Shown here piece by piece: positions 15,920 to 25,375 of a stretch of 44,491 nt of DNA. Origin of the DNA: Alkalihalobacillus pseudalcaliphilus (GTDB taxonomy: Bacteria > Bacillota > Bacilli > Bacillales > Bacillaceae_D). Each line of letters begins with the position of its first letter. The stretch's first letter is position 1. The notes below the pieces were generated by a model. That model searched no databases, was not told the DNA's origin, and saw only the letters and a list, made by a program, of their open reading frames with translations. The translations under genes and the position numbers were made by a program. Location of the stretch: assembly GCA_001038565.1 (NCBI GenBank), contig LFJO01000006.1, forward strand, positions 192,343-236,833, in the 5' to 3' direction.

Positions 15920-17995
15920 TTAACGTGTAAAAGCAGCAGGTACACCTCCATCTACCGTTAACATACAACCTGTTGTTTTACTTGCTTTCGATGATGCAAA
16001 AAATAAGATCGACTCAGCTATATCGGTTGGGTAAATATTAACACCAAGCGTTGTTCTTTTTTTATAATGATCTTCTAATTGGTCAGGTGCAATTCCATAA
16101 GCGGCAGCTCGTTCCTCTCGCCATGCGGATCCCCAAATCGCGGATCCCTGTAATACAGCATCAGGTAAGACTGTATTCACTCGAATTCCATATTCGCCAC
16201 CTTCTGCCGCTATACAACGGGCTAAATGTGCTTCCATTGCTTTGACAGCACTATAGGCGGAAGCATTTTTCCCTGCATATATCGAATTTTTAGAGCCGAT
16301 AAAGACCATACTTCCACCCGTTTTTTGTTGTTTCATGAGTGTGAAAGCTTCCTTAGCAACGAGGAAGTATCCTGTACCAAGTACATCCATGTTTAACTGC
16401 CATTCTTTTAATGTCGTCTCTTCAAAAGGACTAGATGTAGCCAAACCAGCATTATTAACTAAGACATCTACACCACCATAAGTTCTCGCAACCTCAGCAA
16501 ATGCCTCTTGGATTTCGTCTTCACTCGTGACATCCATCTTTAATGCTAACGCTCGACCTTCTCCCCATTTATCATTAATCTCACTTGCTACTCGTACGGC
16601 ACCTTCAAGGTTCAAATCTGCCAAGACTATATGTGCCCCTTTTTCAACAAATTGACGGCCTGTCTCACTGCCGATTCCCCCAGCACCACCTGTAATAAAT
16701 ACGACCTTCCTAGAGAATTCACTCTCCATTGGAGCTAACGATAATTTATAAAGTTCTAATGGCCAATATTCGATCTCATAGGACTCTTCCTCATTTAATG
16801 AAACAAAGTTGCCTAATGCAGTTGTACCACGCATGACCGAAATAGCCCTTGTATATAAGGCTCCACTTACCTGTGCATTGGCTAGAGATTTACCTGTATT
16901 GATCATGCCAACTCCTGGAATTAACACTACACGGGGGGACGGCTCAAACATTTGGTCATCTTGGTGAGCATTTCGCTCAAAATAGGCCACGTATTCCTCT
17001 TGATAAGCAGAAATCCCTGCAGAAATAGCTTCCTTTAAACGCGTAAGTTCGGATTCAGGTGTCCAATCAATAAATAAGGGAACCCTTTTTGTATGAACGA
17101 GATGATCGGGACAAGCTGCGCCTACTTGGGATAGCTCATTCGCACCGTAACTATTGACAAACTCTAAAATAGAGTCTGAGTCATCATAGGTTACTAACAT
17201 TTTCCGTTCTCCATCACTTACTAACCCACGTATTAGTGGCATAATCTCACTTAAAATTCTTTGCCGCTCTTCTACATCAGGTAATGATTTGTACTTCTTA
17301 CCTCCAAAGATGTCATCAGAACTTTTACGCTTCTCTTCAATAAATGCTTCCGCCTCTTGAATTACCGAGATCGTTTTATGATAGCTTTCTTCGGCTGTAT
17401 CTCCCCAAACAACAAGGCCATGCTTTTCCATTAATACGAGCTCCGCATCTGGGTTTTGTGCCACCCCTTCAGCGATCATTTTTGACAATTGAAACCCTGG
17501 TCTTATATAAGGCACCCAAACAAAACGTTGACCAAATAATTCATTCGCTAACTCACGGCCGTTATCCGCACAACATAAGCTAATAATCGAATCGGGATGA
17601 GTGTGGTCAACATGTTTAAACGGTAGAAAAGCATGTAATAATGTTTCAATAGAAGCTCTAGGATGTGTAGGCTCTAACATGCAATGGCTTAAGTAGTTGA
17701 CCATATCCGCATCATTCATTTCTTCTCTCTCTTTTAACGGCTCAATATCAGCTAATTTTAGTGCCGTAAAGTTTTCCTTCTTCATCGACGCTAAGTCAGA
17801 TCCACTGCCTTTTACCCATAATACGTCAATCTCTTCACCACGAAAATCTACTTCTCTCGTTTTCATTGAGGTATTACCCCCACCCCAATTACACACCGCT
17901 CGGTCTGAACCAATCAAATTAGAGCGGTAGACCAACTCACCTAGACCTGCTTCAATCATTTCTGCCACGTCAGGATTCCATTTATTCACAACCAT
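15920..17995 (-). CDS. rhaEW: Bifunctional rhamnulose-1-P aldolase / lactaldehyde dehydrogenase
   Basis: This 691-residue fusion has two domains. The N-terminal class II aldolase half carries metal-binding histidines in HTHPDS (131-136) and KHGLVVWG (191-198). The C-terminal short-chain dehydrogenase half has TGGAGGIG (435-442), NNAG (514) and catalytic S568, Y581 and K585. The family (B. subtilis YuxG, RhaEW/RhaD of others) cleaves L-rhamnulose-1-phosphate to DHAP and L-lactaldehyde, and oxidises the aldehyde to lactate with NAD+. Both active sites look complete. The ATG has GAAGGTGGG upstream and lies 24 bp after rhaA. Confidence 0.95.
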   Translation of the reverse strand: MVVNKWNPDVAEMIEAGLGELVYRSNLIGSDRAVCNWGGGNTSMKTREVDFRGEEIDVLWVKGSGSDLASMKKENFTALKLADIEPLKEREEMNDADMVNYLSHCMLEPTHPRASIETLLHAFLPFKHVDHTHPDSIISLCCADNGRELANELFGQRFVWVPYIRPGFQLSKMIAEGVAQNPDAELVLMEKHGLVVWGDTAEESYHKTISVIQEAEAFIEEKRKSSDDIFGGKKYKSLPDVEERQRILSEIMPLIRGLVSDGERKMLVTYDDSDSILEFVNSYGANELSQVGAACPDHLVHTKRVPLFIDWTPESELTRLKEAISAGISAYQEEYVAYFERNAHQDDQMFEPSPRVVLIPGVGMINTGKSLANAQVSGALYTRAISVMRGTTALGNFVSLNEEESYEIEYWPLELYKLSLAPMESEFSRKVVFITGGAGGIGSETGRQFVEKGAHIVLADLNLEGAVRVASEINDKWGEGRALALKMDVTSEDEIQEAFAEVARTYGGVDVLVNNAGLATSSPFEETTLKEWQLNMDVLGTGYFLVAKEAFTLMKQQKTGGSMVFIGSKNSIYAGKNASAYSAVKAMEAHLARCIAAEGGEYGIRVNTVLPDAVLQGSAIWGSAWREERAAAYGIAPDQLEDHYKKRTTLGVNIYPTDIAESILFFASSKASKTTGCMLTVDGGVPAAFTR

Positions 17996-18019
17996 ATTTT
18001 CTTCCCACCTTCATTCTTT

Positions 18020-19288
18020 TTAACTACCTACTTTTTCATCTTCTCTCTTAAACTGAACATCTTTTTCGTATTGCTGGACAACGTCTAACCACTCGTTCTC
18101 TGTTGCCACACCCATACGCTTGCAGTATTCATCCCAAATATCCCCAAACGGAAACGTTTTTATTTGCTCCTGTAGTGCAAGCCTTGATGTAAAATCCCCT
18201 CTATCCTGCAACTCTTTTAAATAGTTATGTGGGATTAACGCTGCATACAAGAGTGCTTTTTTCATATTTCTTGTGCCTATTACCCAAGCTGCTACACGAT
18301 TAATACTTGCATCAAAAAAATCTAAGCCTATATTGACCCGCTCCAACGCATTATTACGGACAAGCTCCGTTGTAATTTCTCGTAACTCATCATCAAATGT
18401 AACAACATGGTCGCTATCCCAACGTACCGGTCTAGATACATGTAGGGCAACTCTAGAATGAAACAAAAGCATCGCCGACAGTTTGTTTGATACCATTTCA
18501 GTAGGGTGAAAATGTCCTGTATCTAATAAGCAAAGTTTCCCACTTTGATTAGCATAATTCATATAAAACTCATGCGAACCAACGACATAAGCTTCAGAGC
18601 CAATTCCAAATAACTTACTCTCTACGGCATCTATGACATACTTAGGATCGAATTCTTCCGCATAAATCTCATCCAATGATTCTTTTAAACGTTTACGTGG
18701 TGTAAGCCTGTCACTCGGCGTATCCTTAAAACCATCAGGGACCCATAAGTTGACAAGGGAGGCAGTGCCTAATTCTTCAGCAAAATAAGCGGCAATTCTT
18801 CTGGATGCTTTACAATGATTAATCCAAAACTTGCGAATTTCATCTTTTGGATGAGCAAGTGTTAAACCATCCGCCGCCATTGGATGTCCAAAAACAGTTG
18901 GATTGAAATCAAGTCCAATACCTAACTTTTTGGCCCAATCAACCCACTTCCTAAAATGTTCAGGCTTTAGTTGATCTCTTTCGACAAACTCACCATTTGT
19001 TTCCGCATACATCGCATGTAAATTCACTCGATGTTTTCCTGGAATTAAGCTAAGTGCTTTTTCTAAGTCTGCCCGAAGCTCATTACCATCTCTTGCACGC
19101 CCCGGGTAATTGCCGGTCACTTCAATCCCACCTGAAAGCTCATTCTGAACAGCCTCTGTCCCTTTTAAATCATCACCCTGCCAGCAATGTACAGAAATTG
19201 AAACGCGACGTACCTTCGTAAAAGCCTCTTCTATATCTATCCCCCATTGCTCATATACTTCTTTTGCATTCTCAAACCTCATTGACAT
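18020..19288 (-). CDS. rhaA: L-rhamnose isomerase
   Basis: This 422-residue enzyme converts L-rhamnose to L-rhamnulose using Mn2+. Conserved parts include [12 protein letters not shown] near residue 35, [11 protein letters not shown] (~100), [12 protein letters not shown] (~260) and [13 protein letters not shown] (~292), the latter two carrying metal ligands. The reading frame stays open 13 codons further upstream. ATG at 19288 is preferred because AAGGAAGTGG precedes it and it gives the family's usual length. It overlaps the rhaB 3' end by 17 bp. Confidence 0.96.
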   Translation of the reverse strand: MSMRFENAKEVYEQWGIDIEEAFTKVRRVSISVHCWQGDDLKGTEAVQNELSGGIEVTGNYPGRARDGNELRADLEKALSLIPGKHRVNLHAMYAETNGEFVERDQLKPEHFRKWVDWAKKLGIGLDFNPTVFGHPMAADGLTLAHPKDEIRKFWINHCKASRRIAAYFAEELGTASLVNLWVPDGFKDTPSDRLTPRKRLKESLDEIYAEEFDPKYVIDAVESKLFGIGSEAYVVGSHEFYMNYANQSGKLCLLDTGHFHPTEMVSNKLSAMLLFHSRVALHVSRPVRWDSDHVVTFDDELREITTELVRNNALERVNIGLDFFDASINRVAAWVIGTRNMKKALLYAALIPHNYLKELQDRGDFTSRLALQEQIKTFPFGDIWDEYCKRMGVATENEWLDVVQQYEKDVQFKREDEKVGS

Positions 19289-20699
19289 AGGTGCCACTTC
19301 CTTTTGGTTGATAATAATGAATTTCAAATGATTGCTTGATTAATTTTCTCGCTTCAGATAATGAAGCTATTTCACCAGTAGCCATAGCCTGAACGATATA
19401 ATTACCAATCGCTGTTGCTTCAGTTGGCCCAGTGCTGACAATACGGTTGATTTGATTAGCTAAAAGTTGATTCAACTCTAAATTAGCTGAACCACCACCG
19501 ATAATTTGAATAGATGAATAAGGTTGATCAACGATTGCTTCAATCTCTTTAATTGCTTCTTTATAGCTTTCTATTAAACTCAAATAAATACATCTCGTCA
19601 GATCAGCCGGTTCAATTGGTTCAGGAAATCCTGCTTCCTTACACGCGGAACGTATTTCCGTAATCATGTTATTTGGCTTTAAAAATCGTGAATCATTCAC
19701 ATTTATCACACCCGAATAATTTGACCACTTACTAGCGTTTGCTAACTCTTCAAAAGTCCATCGTTCATCTAATAATCTTTTCACTTCTTGAATCATCCAA
19801 AGTCCCATTATATTTTTTAAAAAACGAAAGCGGCCATCCACGCCCCCTTCATTCGTAAAATTGGCTTCTAACGCAGGTCTCACACATAATGGGAAGTGGT
19901 TTTCAATCCCAATTAGGGACCATGTTCCTGAGCTGATATAAATAGAAGACTTCGATTCTGGCAAGGCAGCTACGGCCGATGCTGTATCATGTGTAGCTGG
20001 CAAAATCACTTCTAATCGCACACCTAGTTCCTCTTCTATTTCTTTTGTGACGAAGCCCATATTTGTACCAGGCTTATGTAGTGATTGAAAAATCTCACTC
20101 GGTAACTCTAATTGCTTTAATAGAGATTGATCCCATTCTTTTGTAAAAACATCTAGTAGTTGTGTCGTAGATGCATTTGTATACTCATTCACTAACTTCC
20201 CAGTTAACAAATAGTGAAAATAATCTGGTAACATTAAAAAGTATTTGGTTTTTTCTAAAATCTCCGGCTGCTTTGCTTTGATAGCTAATAACTGATAAAT
20301 CGTATTAAAAGGTTGAAAGGCAATTCCGGTGCGCTCATACAAATTTTCTTCCCCTAGCTGTGCGATGACCTTTTCCATCATGCCCTTTGTTCGCGGGTCT
20401 CGATATGACACAGCCTCTGTTAGTAAATTTTTGTCTTGATCAAGAAGTACAAAATCTACAGCCCACGTATTAATACCAATGCTGATAGGATTTAATCCAT
20501 TCTTCACACTTATTTGAATACCTTTTTTAATTTCATTAAAAAGCTTTTCGATATCCCAACAAAACTGTCCATTTTTCTCAATTAATTTATTTTCAAAGCG
20601 ATGAACCTGCATAAGGTTAATTTTTCCCTGCTCGATTCTTCCCGCCATCACTCTTCCACTTGATGCACCTATGTCTACCGCTAATCGGTGAGCATACAT
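19272..20699 (-). CDS. rhaB: Rhamnulokinase (FGGY family)
   Basis: This 475-residue kinase phosphorylates L-rhamnulose to rhamnulose-1-phosphate. The N-terminal ATPase motif is [14 protein letters not shown]. The FGGY core shows [23 protein letters not shown] and the C-terminal [16 protein letters not shown]. The frame extends 18 codons upstream, but ATG at 20699 has GAGGTGAT at 6-nt spacing and fits the family start. It is the first gene of the operon. Its upstream region holds a cre-like site and the terminator of the regulator gene. Confidence 0.96.
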   Translation of the reverse strand: MYAHRLAVDIGASSGRVMAGRIEQGKINLMQVHRFENKLIEKNGQFCWDIEKLFNEIKKGIQISVKNGLNPISIGINTWAVDFVLLDQDKNLLTEAVSYRDPRTKGMMEKVIAQLGEENLYERTGIAFQPFNTIYQLLAIKAKQPEILEKTKYFLMLPDYFHYLLTGKLVNEYTNASTTQLLDVFTKEWDQSLLKQLELPSEIFQSLHKPGTNMGFVTKEIEEELGVRLEVILPATHDTASAVAALPESKSSIYISSGTWSLIGIENHFPLCVRPALEANFTNEGGVDGRFRFLKNIMGLWMIQEVKRLLDERWTFEELANASKWSNYSGVINVNDSRFLKPNNMITEIRSACKEAGFPEPIEPADLTRCIYLSLIESYKEAIKEIEAIVDQPYSSIQIIGGGSANLELNQLLANQINRIVSTGPTEATAIGNYIVQAMATGEIASLSEARKLIKQSFEIHYYQPKGSGTYVNEV

Positions 20700-20738
20700 T
20701 CGATTATCACCTCTATCCTTACAACATCTTAAGTAAAC

Positions 20739-20753
20739 ATTAAGCGTTTTCAA
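20739..20753 (-). promoter_or_regulatory. cre-like site before rhaB
   Basis: The minus strand reads TTGAAAACGCTTAAT, one mismatch from the CcpA consensus WTGNAANCGNWNNCW. It overlaps a candidate promoter (TTGGAT, 17 bp, TAATGT). This suggests glucose repression of the rhamnose operon in addition to control by the AraC-type regulator. Confidence 0.6.
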
Positions 20754-20812
20754 TCACGAATCCAATATTTATATTTGACAAAAAACTGTCCTTATTTGCA
20801 ATCTTCATAAAT

Positions 20813-20848
20813 AAAAAAAATGCCACTCATCCTTGAAGTGACATTTCT
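20813..20848 (-). terminator. Terminator overlapping the AraC gene's stop codon
   Basis: AAATG(C)CACT pairs with AGTG(A)CATTT and is followed on the minus strand by TTTTTTTTATTT. The right arm and loop lie inside the last codons of the regulator gene (stop at 20827), so the hairpin is partly coding. Confidence 0.85.
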
Positions 20849-21789
20849 TTACGATAATTTAATGGTGTTCTACTGAACCTTTTCTTAAAAATCTTATAAA
20901 AGTAACTAAAATTCATGTAACCTACTTCTTCAGAGATGACACCTACCGGGATATTAGTTTGTTCGAGCATCTTAGCTGCAACATCTAACCTTTTCTCCTG
21001 TAATAGCATCTTAAACGTTTTATTTGTTTGTTTTTTTACGACCTTACTTATGAGGTAATCTGGTTGGTTGAGCCTTCTAGAAAGTTCCGTCAAAGATGCA
21101 TGCTTATATTCTTCATGAATATACGCTAATGTTTCTCTCATCCATTGATTATGAAGAGAGTTCTCATGTACCCCTTCTAATGTATTCGCTTTCTTTGTCA
21201 ATTCAACAATTAACTGCCCCACATATAACTTTATCATTGGCTTAGAAAATGGTCCTGGCGATATAATTTCCTCAAGTATGGTATTAATCAAAGCTTGGAT
21301 GGTTTCTTCCTCCGCACATTTAAAGTGTAAATATTGGCCGAATTGCTCGGTATTATGGATACTATTCACGAGAAAACTATAAAGTGGTCCCTCTATATTA
21401 AGCAATGAAAAAATATACTCAAAGAAAGTAGGTTGGATAATAAAATTAATAATGATGTCTTCTTTTTGACAGACTTCAATTTGATGTTCAATATGCTGAT
21501 TTAAAATAAGCAATTCACCTTTATTTAAATGAACGGTGTGCTTACCTATTGCTTGAGTAGAGCTGCCATGATACACATAATTCATCTCAATATAATCATG
21601 CTTATGTCTCGGGAATTCAATAAAGCGGGTATGTTTTCTTATCATAATTTCTGATCCAGGCTGTAGAAACTTACTTGCTTCAATAACAAAGCTTTTTTTT
21701 GAAGTATACCAAGACTGCAATACATGACGATTTCTTAAAACCTCTTCTTCTTCATCTGTAAACGTTAGCATTTGTTCTAATAAAGACAT
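20827..21789 (-). CDS. AraC-family regulator, probable rhamnose operon activator
   Basis: This 320-residue protein has an N-terminal cupin sugar-sensing domain (FPRHKHDYIEMNYVYHG.. near residues 60-75, GELLILNQHIEHQIE ~107). A C-terminal pair of helix-turn-helix motifs (about 215-315) ends with GYMNFSYFYKIFKKRFSRTPLNYR. The ATG has GCGGAGGGG upstream. It lies directly upstream of rhaB in the same direction, separated by its own terminator, so it is probably the local regulator. Bacilli studied so far often use a DeoR-type RhaR, so this is a different regulator type. The ligand (rhamnose) is inferred. Confidence 0.85.
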   Translation of the reverse strand: MSLLEQMLTFTDEEEEVLRNRHVLQSWYTSKKSFVIEASKFLQPGSEIMIRKHTRFIEFPRHKHDYIEMNYVYHGSSTQAIGKHTVHLNKGELLILNQHIEHQIEVCQKEDIIINFIIQPTFFEYIFSLLNIEGPLYSFLVNSIHNTEQFGQYLHFKCAEEETIQALINTILEEIISPGPFSKPMIKLYVGQLIVELTKKANTLEGVHENSLHNQWMRETLAYIHEEYKHASLTELSRRLNQPDYLISKVVKKQTNKTFKMLLQEKRLDVAAKMLEQTNIPVGVISEEVGYMNFSYFYKIFKKRFSRTPLNYRKEMSLQG

Positions 21790-21921
21790 CTTAGCCCCTC
21801 CGCTAAATAGATTAGAACTACTTCAGCTCATCTTTTATCGTAATGTAATCCGTAAACATCTCTCTTTATTCCTAGGACTAGTGTATATAACTATTTGATT
21901 TTTCGCAATATTAACCCTAAC

Positions 21922-21961
21922 AAAAAAAGCTGTTTGAAGGATATTCCTCAACAGCTTTTTT
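21922..21961 (-). terminator. Terminator after the MerR-family gene
   Basis: AAAAAAGCTGTTTGAGG-like arms (AAAAAAGCTGTT/AACAGCTTTTTT) lie around a short loop. It is symmetrical, so it could stop transcription from either side. Confidence 0.9.
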
Positions 21962-21987
21962 GACTATTCACTTACATATAACAAAGA

Positions 21988-22731
21988 TTATCCAAACTTT
22001 TTCTCATAATGCTCCATAGCCTTTGTTAACCATTCTGATTCACTCTCCATAAAAGGAGAATAGGCGGTGAGCTCCTCTACTTCTATGTCATCAATACCTT
22101 TTAAAATATCGACTAGCTCTTGGTCAAGAAATGAATCTGTATACGTAATAAATTCCCTGATAAATTGCTCTGCCTCTTCTGAATCATATGGCTTATTCTT
22201 CATTTCCTTTAATGAATTCATAAAGGTAAAATAGTGCTGATCAATTTCTTTCTGCCTTTCTGGTGATACTGAAAATAATCGATCGGCTATATCAGGCGTT
22301 GTATATTTAGCGATCCAATCTTTCTGGTGCGGCTCTGTCTGAACACCATTAATAAAGCTTATGAAAACACTTGGGTCATATTGTTTTTTATCATCGATAT
22401 TTTCTAATGTTCGATCAATCGCTTCAATGACATGGTTAATTTGACTCTTTTTTTGCTCGAATGAATACTTTTGAAACTTTAAGCTTTCTTTTAAATGATT
22501 CACATCATGAATTTGACTAATCATTTGAGCAATTTCTTCAAGCGAATACCCTAACCATTTAAACGTAACAATCTGCTGTAATGTGATGAGATCTTGGTCT
22601 TCATATTGCCTATGACCGGTTGTTGGGTGCTTCTTCGGCGTTAACAAACCGATTTCATCGTAATAATGTAACGTTCTAACGGAAGTGCTTGTTTTTTTCG
22701 AAAATTCACCAACGGAATACGTCTGCCCCAT
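21988..22731 (-). CDS. MerR-family regulator with TipAS domain
   Basis: This 247-residue protein has an N-terminal MerR winged helix (SVGEFSKKTSTSVRTLHYYDEIGLL, residues 6-30) and a coiled-coil dimerisation helix (about 80-115). A C-terminal TipAS-type effector domain follows (about 125-245). This is the architecture of Mta and TipAL, which sense drugs and activate efflux genes, usually including their own promoter. A MerR-type 19-bp-spacer promoter lies just upstream, which supports autoregulation. No transporter gene is adjacent, so its target is unknown. Confidence 0.9.
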   Translation of the reverse strand: MGQTYSVGEFSKKTSTSVRTLHYYDEIGLLTPKKHPTTGHRQYEDQDLITLQQIVTFKWLGYSLEEIAQMISQIHDVNHLKESLKFQKYSFEQKKSQINHVIEAIDRTLENIDDKKQYDPSVFISFINGVQTEPHQKDWIAKYTTPDIADRLFSVSPERQKEIDQHYFTFMNSLKEMKNKPYDSEEAEQFIREFITYTDSFLDQELVDILKGIDDIEVEELTAYSPFMESESEWLTKAMEHYEKKFG

Positions 22732-22761
22732 TGTATCAGCCCCTGCTTTGTTGTTTCATTT

Positions 22762-22792
22762 ATTATACTACTTGACGTTACGTACGGTACAA
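22762..22792 (-). promoter_or_regulatory. MerR-type promoter with 19-bp spacer
   Basis: The minus strand shows TTGTAC (22787-22792), a 19-bp spacer, then a perfect TATAAT (22762-22767). The spacer region holds a dyad AC-CG-TACGTA-AC-GT with two mismatched pairs. Long spacers with a central dyad are the hallmark of MerR activation. The -35 part lies inside the 3' end of the upstream epimerase gene. Confidence 0.75.
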
Positions 22793-23692
22793 TCCTTTAG
22801 TAGAAATTTCTTCTAAGGCTACCTCAATAGTTGGATATTGGAAAGTAAAACCTTTCTGCAGAAAACGGTCTGGAGTGACCCAACGACTTTTTAACAACAA
22901 TTCTGTTTCTGTTCGTAAGAAAAAAGCTCCCACCTCAAGCATCCATTTCGTAGCCGGTAATCCCAACTTACGATTGTACGCCATTCTCACCGTCTTCATA
23001 AAGGTACGATTAGTAATAGGAAACGGTGCTGCCGCATTATAAATTCCTTCTACTTCCTCATATGTCATCGTAAATAACACCATTTGGAATAAGTCCTCTA
23101 TATGAATCCAACTAAACATTTGCTTACCGTTGCCTTGATGACCACCCAATCCAAACTTTGCTAAGGTCGAATAAGGAATCATCACTCCACCAGATTGACC
23201 AAGAACAATGGAAATTCGAAGAGTAACCTGCCGTGTTTCCTTAAGCTTATGTGAAAAGAAAGCCTGTTCCCATGCCTTGGCAACCTCAACTGAAAATCCA
23301 GTACCGATTTCACCCTTTTCTTCTGTCATAGCCCTGTCCTCTGCATGACGATAAATCGTTGCCGTACTAGCGTTAATCCACAGTTTTGGAGGCGTCTTAC
23401 AAGTAGCAACAAGTTCACCTAAAAGGTTTGTTGTTTCTGTCCTTGAAGAAAAAATTTCTTTTTTATTTTTCTCGTGATAACGGCAATTTACAGACTTCCC
23501 TGCTAGGTTAAGTAACAACTCAGCACCTTCTAATGCTTGTTGAATGTTATCCTTCTCTTGCCAGGTAATATGCGGTTGTTGTCGTGAAATAATATAGACC
23601 TCGTATCCCATTTCTGAAAATCGTTTTTCAAAGTAATTCCCTGTAAAACCAGTTCCACCTGCTAGAATGACTTTTTTTCTCACCCGAATCAC
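22778..23692 (-). CDS. SDR-family epimerase-like protein (TIGR01777, YfhF type)
   Basis: This 304-residue atypical short-chain dehydrogenase has an N-terminal Rossmann motif, AGGTGFTGNYF (residues ~11-21). A SWIHIEDLFQM stretch lies near 190, and a C-terminal DUF1731 segment runs over about 250-300. Homologs in B. subtilis (YfhF) and E. coli (YfcH) bind NAD(P) but have no settled substrate. The frame begins at ATG 23692; a GTG three codons in is an alternative. It is unlinked to the following MerR gene except that the MerR promoter overlaps its end. Confidence 0.85.
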   Translation of the reverse strand: MIRVRKKVILAGGTGFTGNYFEKRFSEMGYEVYIISRQQPHITWQEKDNIQQALEGAELLLNLAGKSVNCRYHEKNKKEIFSSRTETTNLLGELVATCKTPPKLWINASTATIYRHAEDRAMTEEKGEIGTGFSVEVAKAWEQAFFSHKLKETRQVTLRISIVLGQSGGVMIPYSTLAKFGLGGHQGNGKQMFSWIHIEDLFQMVLFTMTYEEVEGIYNAAAPFPITNRTFMKTVRMAYNRKLGLPATKWMLEVGAFFLRTETELLLKSRWVTPDRFLQKGFTFQYPTIEVALEEISTKGLYRT

Positions 23693-23830
23693 TCACTTCA
23701 TTATGGATTATTAGAGTTAGTACTTTAAATCGTTCCATTCATATGTGAAACACTTCACATAAATTATACAATTTAACACACTTCAAAACAATGTCTTTTT
23801 TGAATGCAGCCAATACATTTCCCAGATCGC

Positions 23831-23882
23831 TTTTATATGAAAGTTACCTTGGGGCGATGGGTTGTGCCTTGAAGTTCACTTA
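23831..23882. repeat. Intergenic repeat, B module copy 1
   Basis: This stretch starts with TTTTATATGAA, then a GTTACCTTGGGGCGATGG-like core, then GTTGTGCCTTGAAGTT. It is almost identical to 28763-28808. It lies between the epimerase gene and the truA terminator. The rest of the 23693-23830 gap shows nothing I can identify. Confidence 0.75.
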
Positions 23883-23886
23883 CATA

Positions 23887-23932
23887 CAAAAAAGCCTCTA
23901 TTCATTTGATAAAATAAACGGGCTCTTTTGAT
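23887..23932 (-). terminator. truA terminator
   Basis: Arms AAAAGAGCCCGTTTATT and AATGAATAGAGGCTTTTTT (minus strand) pair imperfectly and end in T6, five bases after the truA stop. Confidence 0.75.
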
Positions 23933-23936
23933 TTTA

Positions 23937-24662
23937 TTACATTAAAAACAACCCAGCCGCTTCTGCCATACGGCCCGTTTGGTTACGCTCCTTACTTTTA
24001 ATGATTTGCGGAATAATCTCCCCATCTATATTGCCTACCCCTACCTCAATCAACGTACCAACTATTTTGCGAACCATATTATAAAGGAAACCATTTCCAG
24101 ATATTTTAATCTCGATTAGCCCTGCTTCCTTTGTTATCTCAAGACTATAAATGTCCCGTACTTTTGTTTTTTTATTGGACTTAGCATTTGAAAAGGCGGT
24201 GAAGTCATGTGTGCCGACAAAATATTGAGCTGCTTTTTTCATTTTTTCAATATCTAACTCTTGCTCAACATGCATACTAAATTTGTTTAAAAACGGATTC
24301 GTGTAAGCTTGATTCCATATTTTGTATGTATATGTCTTTTCTTTTGTATGAAACCTTGCATGATACCTGTCAGAAACAATTTCAACATTTGTCACCACAA
24401 TATCTTGAGGCAAAAATCTATTCAGATAACTGTGTACCTCTTTCTCGCTCATAGCTTTGCTCATTTTAAAATTGGCGATTTGAGCCATGGCATGTACCCC
24501 TGCATCCGTTCGGCCACTACCGATTATTTCTGTCGCTGTATCCGCCATCTTACTTACAACATGCTCTATTTTGGCTTGTATCGTTTGATCGGTATGACCT
24601 AATCGTTGCCAGCCTTTATAGCGTGTACCATCATATTGAATGGTCAATCGATAATTATTCAT
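23937..24662 (-). CDS. truA: tRNA pseudouridine synthase TruA (probable second paralog)
   Basis: This 241-residue TruA converts U38-U40 in the tRNA anticodon arm to pseudouridine. The catalytic aspartate is D53 in GSGRTDAGVHA. The conserved GxGFLYNMVRKIVGTL stretch lies near residue 193, and the C-terminal AAGLFL is present. In bacilli the main truA lies in the ribosomal protein cluster. This copy stands alone and differs in the N-terminal signature, so it is likely a paralog, as some Bacillus species carry two. ATG has AAGGAG upstream, and the repeat block at 24673 begins exactly at that site. Confidence 0.92.
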   Translation of the reverse strand: MNNYRLTIQYDGTRYKGWQRLGHTDQTIQAKIEHVVSKMADTATEIIGSGRTDAGVHAMAQIANFKMSKAMSEKEVHSYLNRFLPQDIVVTNVEIVSDRYHARFHTKEKTYTYKIWNQAYTNPFLNKFSMHVEQELDIEKMKKAAQYFVGTHDFTAFSNAKSNKKTKVRDIYSLEITKEAGLIEIKISGNGFLYNMVRKIVGTLIEVGVGNIDGEIIPQIIKSKERNQTGRMAEAAGLFLM

Positions 24663-24672
24663 TTTGTTCTCC

Positions 24673-25080
24673 TTTTGTATGAAAGTGCGAACATGGAGCG
24701 TTGCTCGTCGCTACCAAAAATTATGCTCCGCGTCCTGCGGGGTGGCGCTGAGCTAACTGGCACAGCCAGTGGATTTCAGCCCGCCACTACGTCCCGCGGG
24801 AGTCTCCGCATAACTCGCCCGCTACTGCTAATTCTCAAGTTCAAAAAATCATTTTACTATCATTATAATGAAAAAAAACAAAGGCCCAATGAACGAAGTG
24901 CCAACAGTCAAAGAGCAGAACCTAACTTCCATTTTTGTTGGTGTCGGAGCTGCACTATCCATGAAGAAGAGACATTGTGCAGATACTTCTTTGGGTTTAG
25001 CTTCAACATCTGTACATTAACCGCCTCTTTGTGCAGTTACCCCTTGCTTTGGACTCCTTCTATGCACAAACTTATATGAA
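24673..25080. repeat. Mosaic intergenic repeat, copy 2 (longest)
   Basis: This 408-bp block in the 713-bp gap between truA and the methyltransferase gene starts at TTTTGTATGAA and ends at ACTTATATGAA. It contains the GCGAACATGGAGCG module. A large hairpin follows (24725-24805; inner stem ACTGGC-ACA-GCCAGT at 24756-24770, outer arms GTGGCG-CTGA/TCAG-C-CGCCAC). Next come TTCTCAAGTTCA, a segment shared with 1200-1290, and a GTGCAGATAC module shared with 28942-29030. Open frames crossing it are not credible genes. Its first bases abut the truA ribosome binding site. Confidence 0.8.
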
Positions 25081-25145
25081 TCGTTAAATTACCGATAGCT
25101 GACTTACTTATTTGTTGGTGCGAAGTAAACCGGGCTTCGCCTTGT
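25070..25145. repeat. Intergenic repeat, E module copy
   Basis: Starting at ACTTATATGAA, this stretch aligns with 29033-29105. It contains a hairpin GCGAAG-TAAACCGGG-CTTCGC (25120-25140). The hairpin at 29083-29103 keeps the same 6-bp stem and 9-nt loop size with compensating changes. Beyond it, 25146-25375 is AT-rich and holds nothing I can identify. Confidence 0.7.
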
Positions 25146-25375
25146 GCTTCTTGTATATGTTCAAAGGGTGATACACCGCTCAAGTTAAATAGGTTATTTA
25201 ATTTTGTGTTTTTCGGGACTTAACGACGAGACATGGTCTGCTTAGGTTACTTGTTTTATGCACCTAACAACACTAGAACTGCTTATAGCTTTGTTGGTTA
25301 CTTCTTATTTCATTGTATCTTTTTTTCTGCTCTCGTACATGTGTGATCGACTTTTATTTCGTTCATGTATTCCCC

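Noticed and set aside
24606-25079. 157-codon plus-strand open frame over the truA upstream region
   Set aside because: It crosses the truA start and the mosaic repeat, has low-complexity Cys/Leu-rich content and no ribosome binding site.
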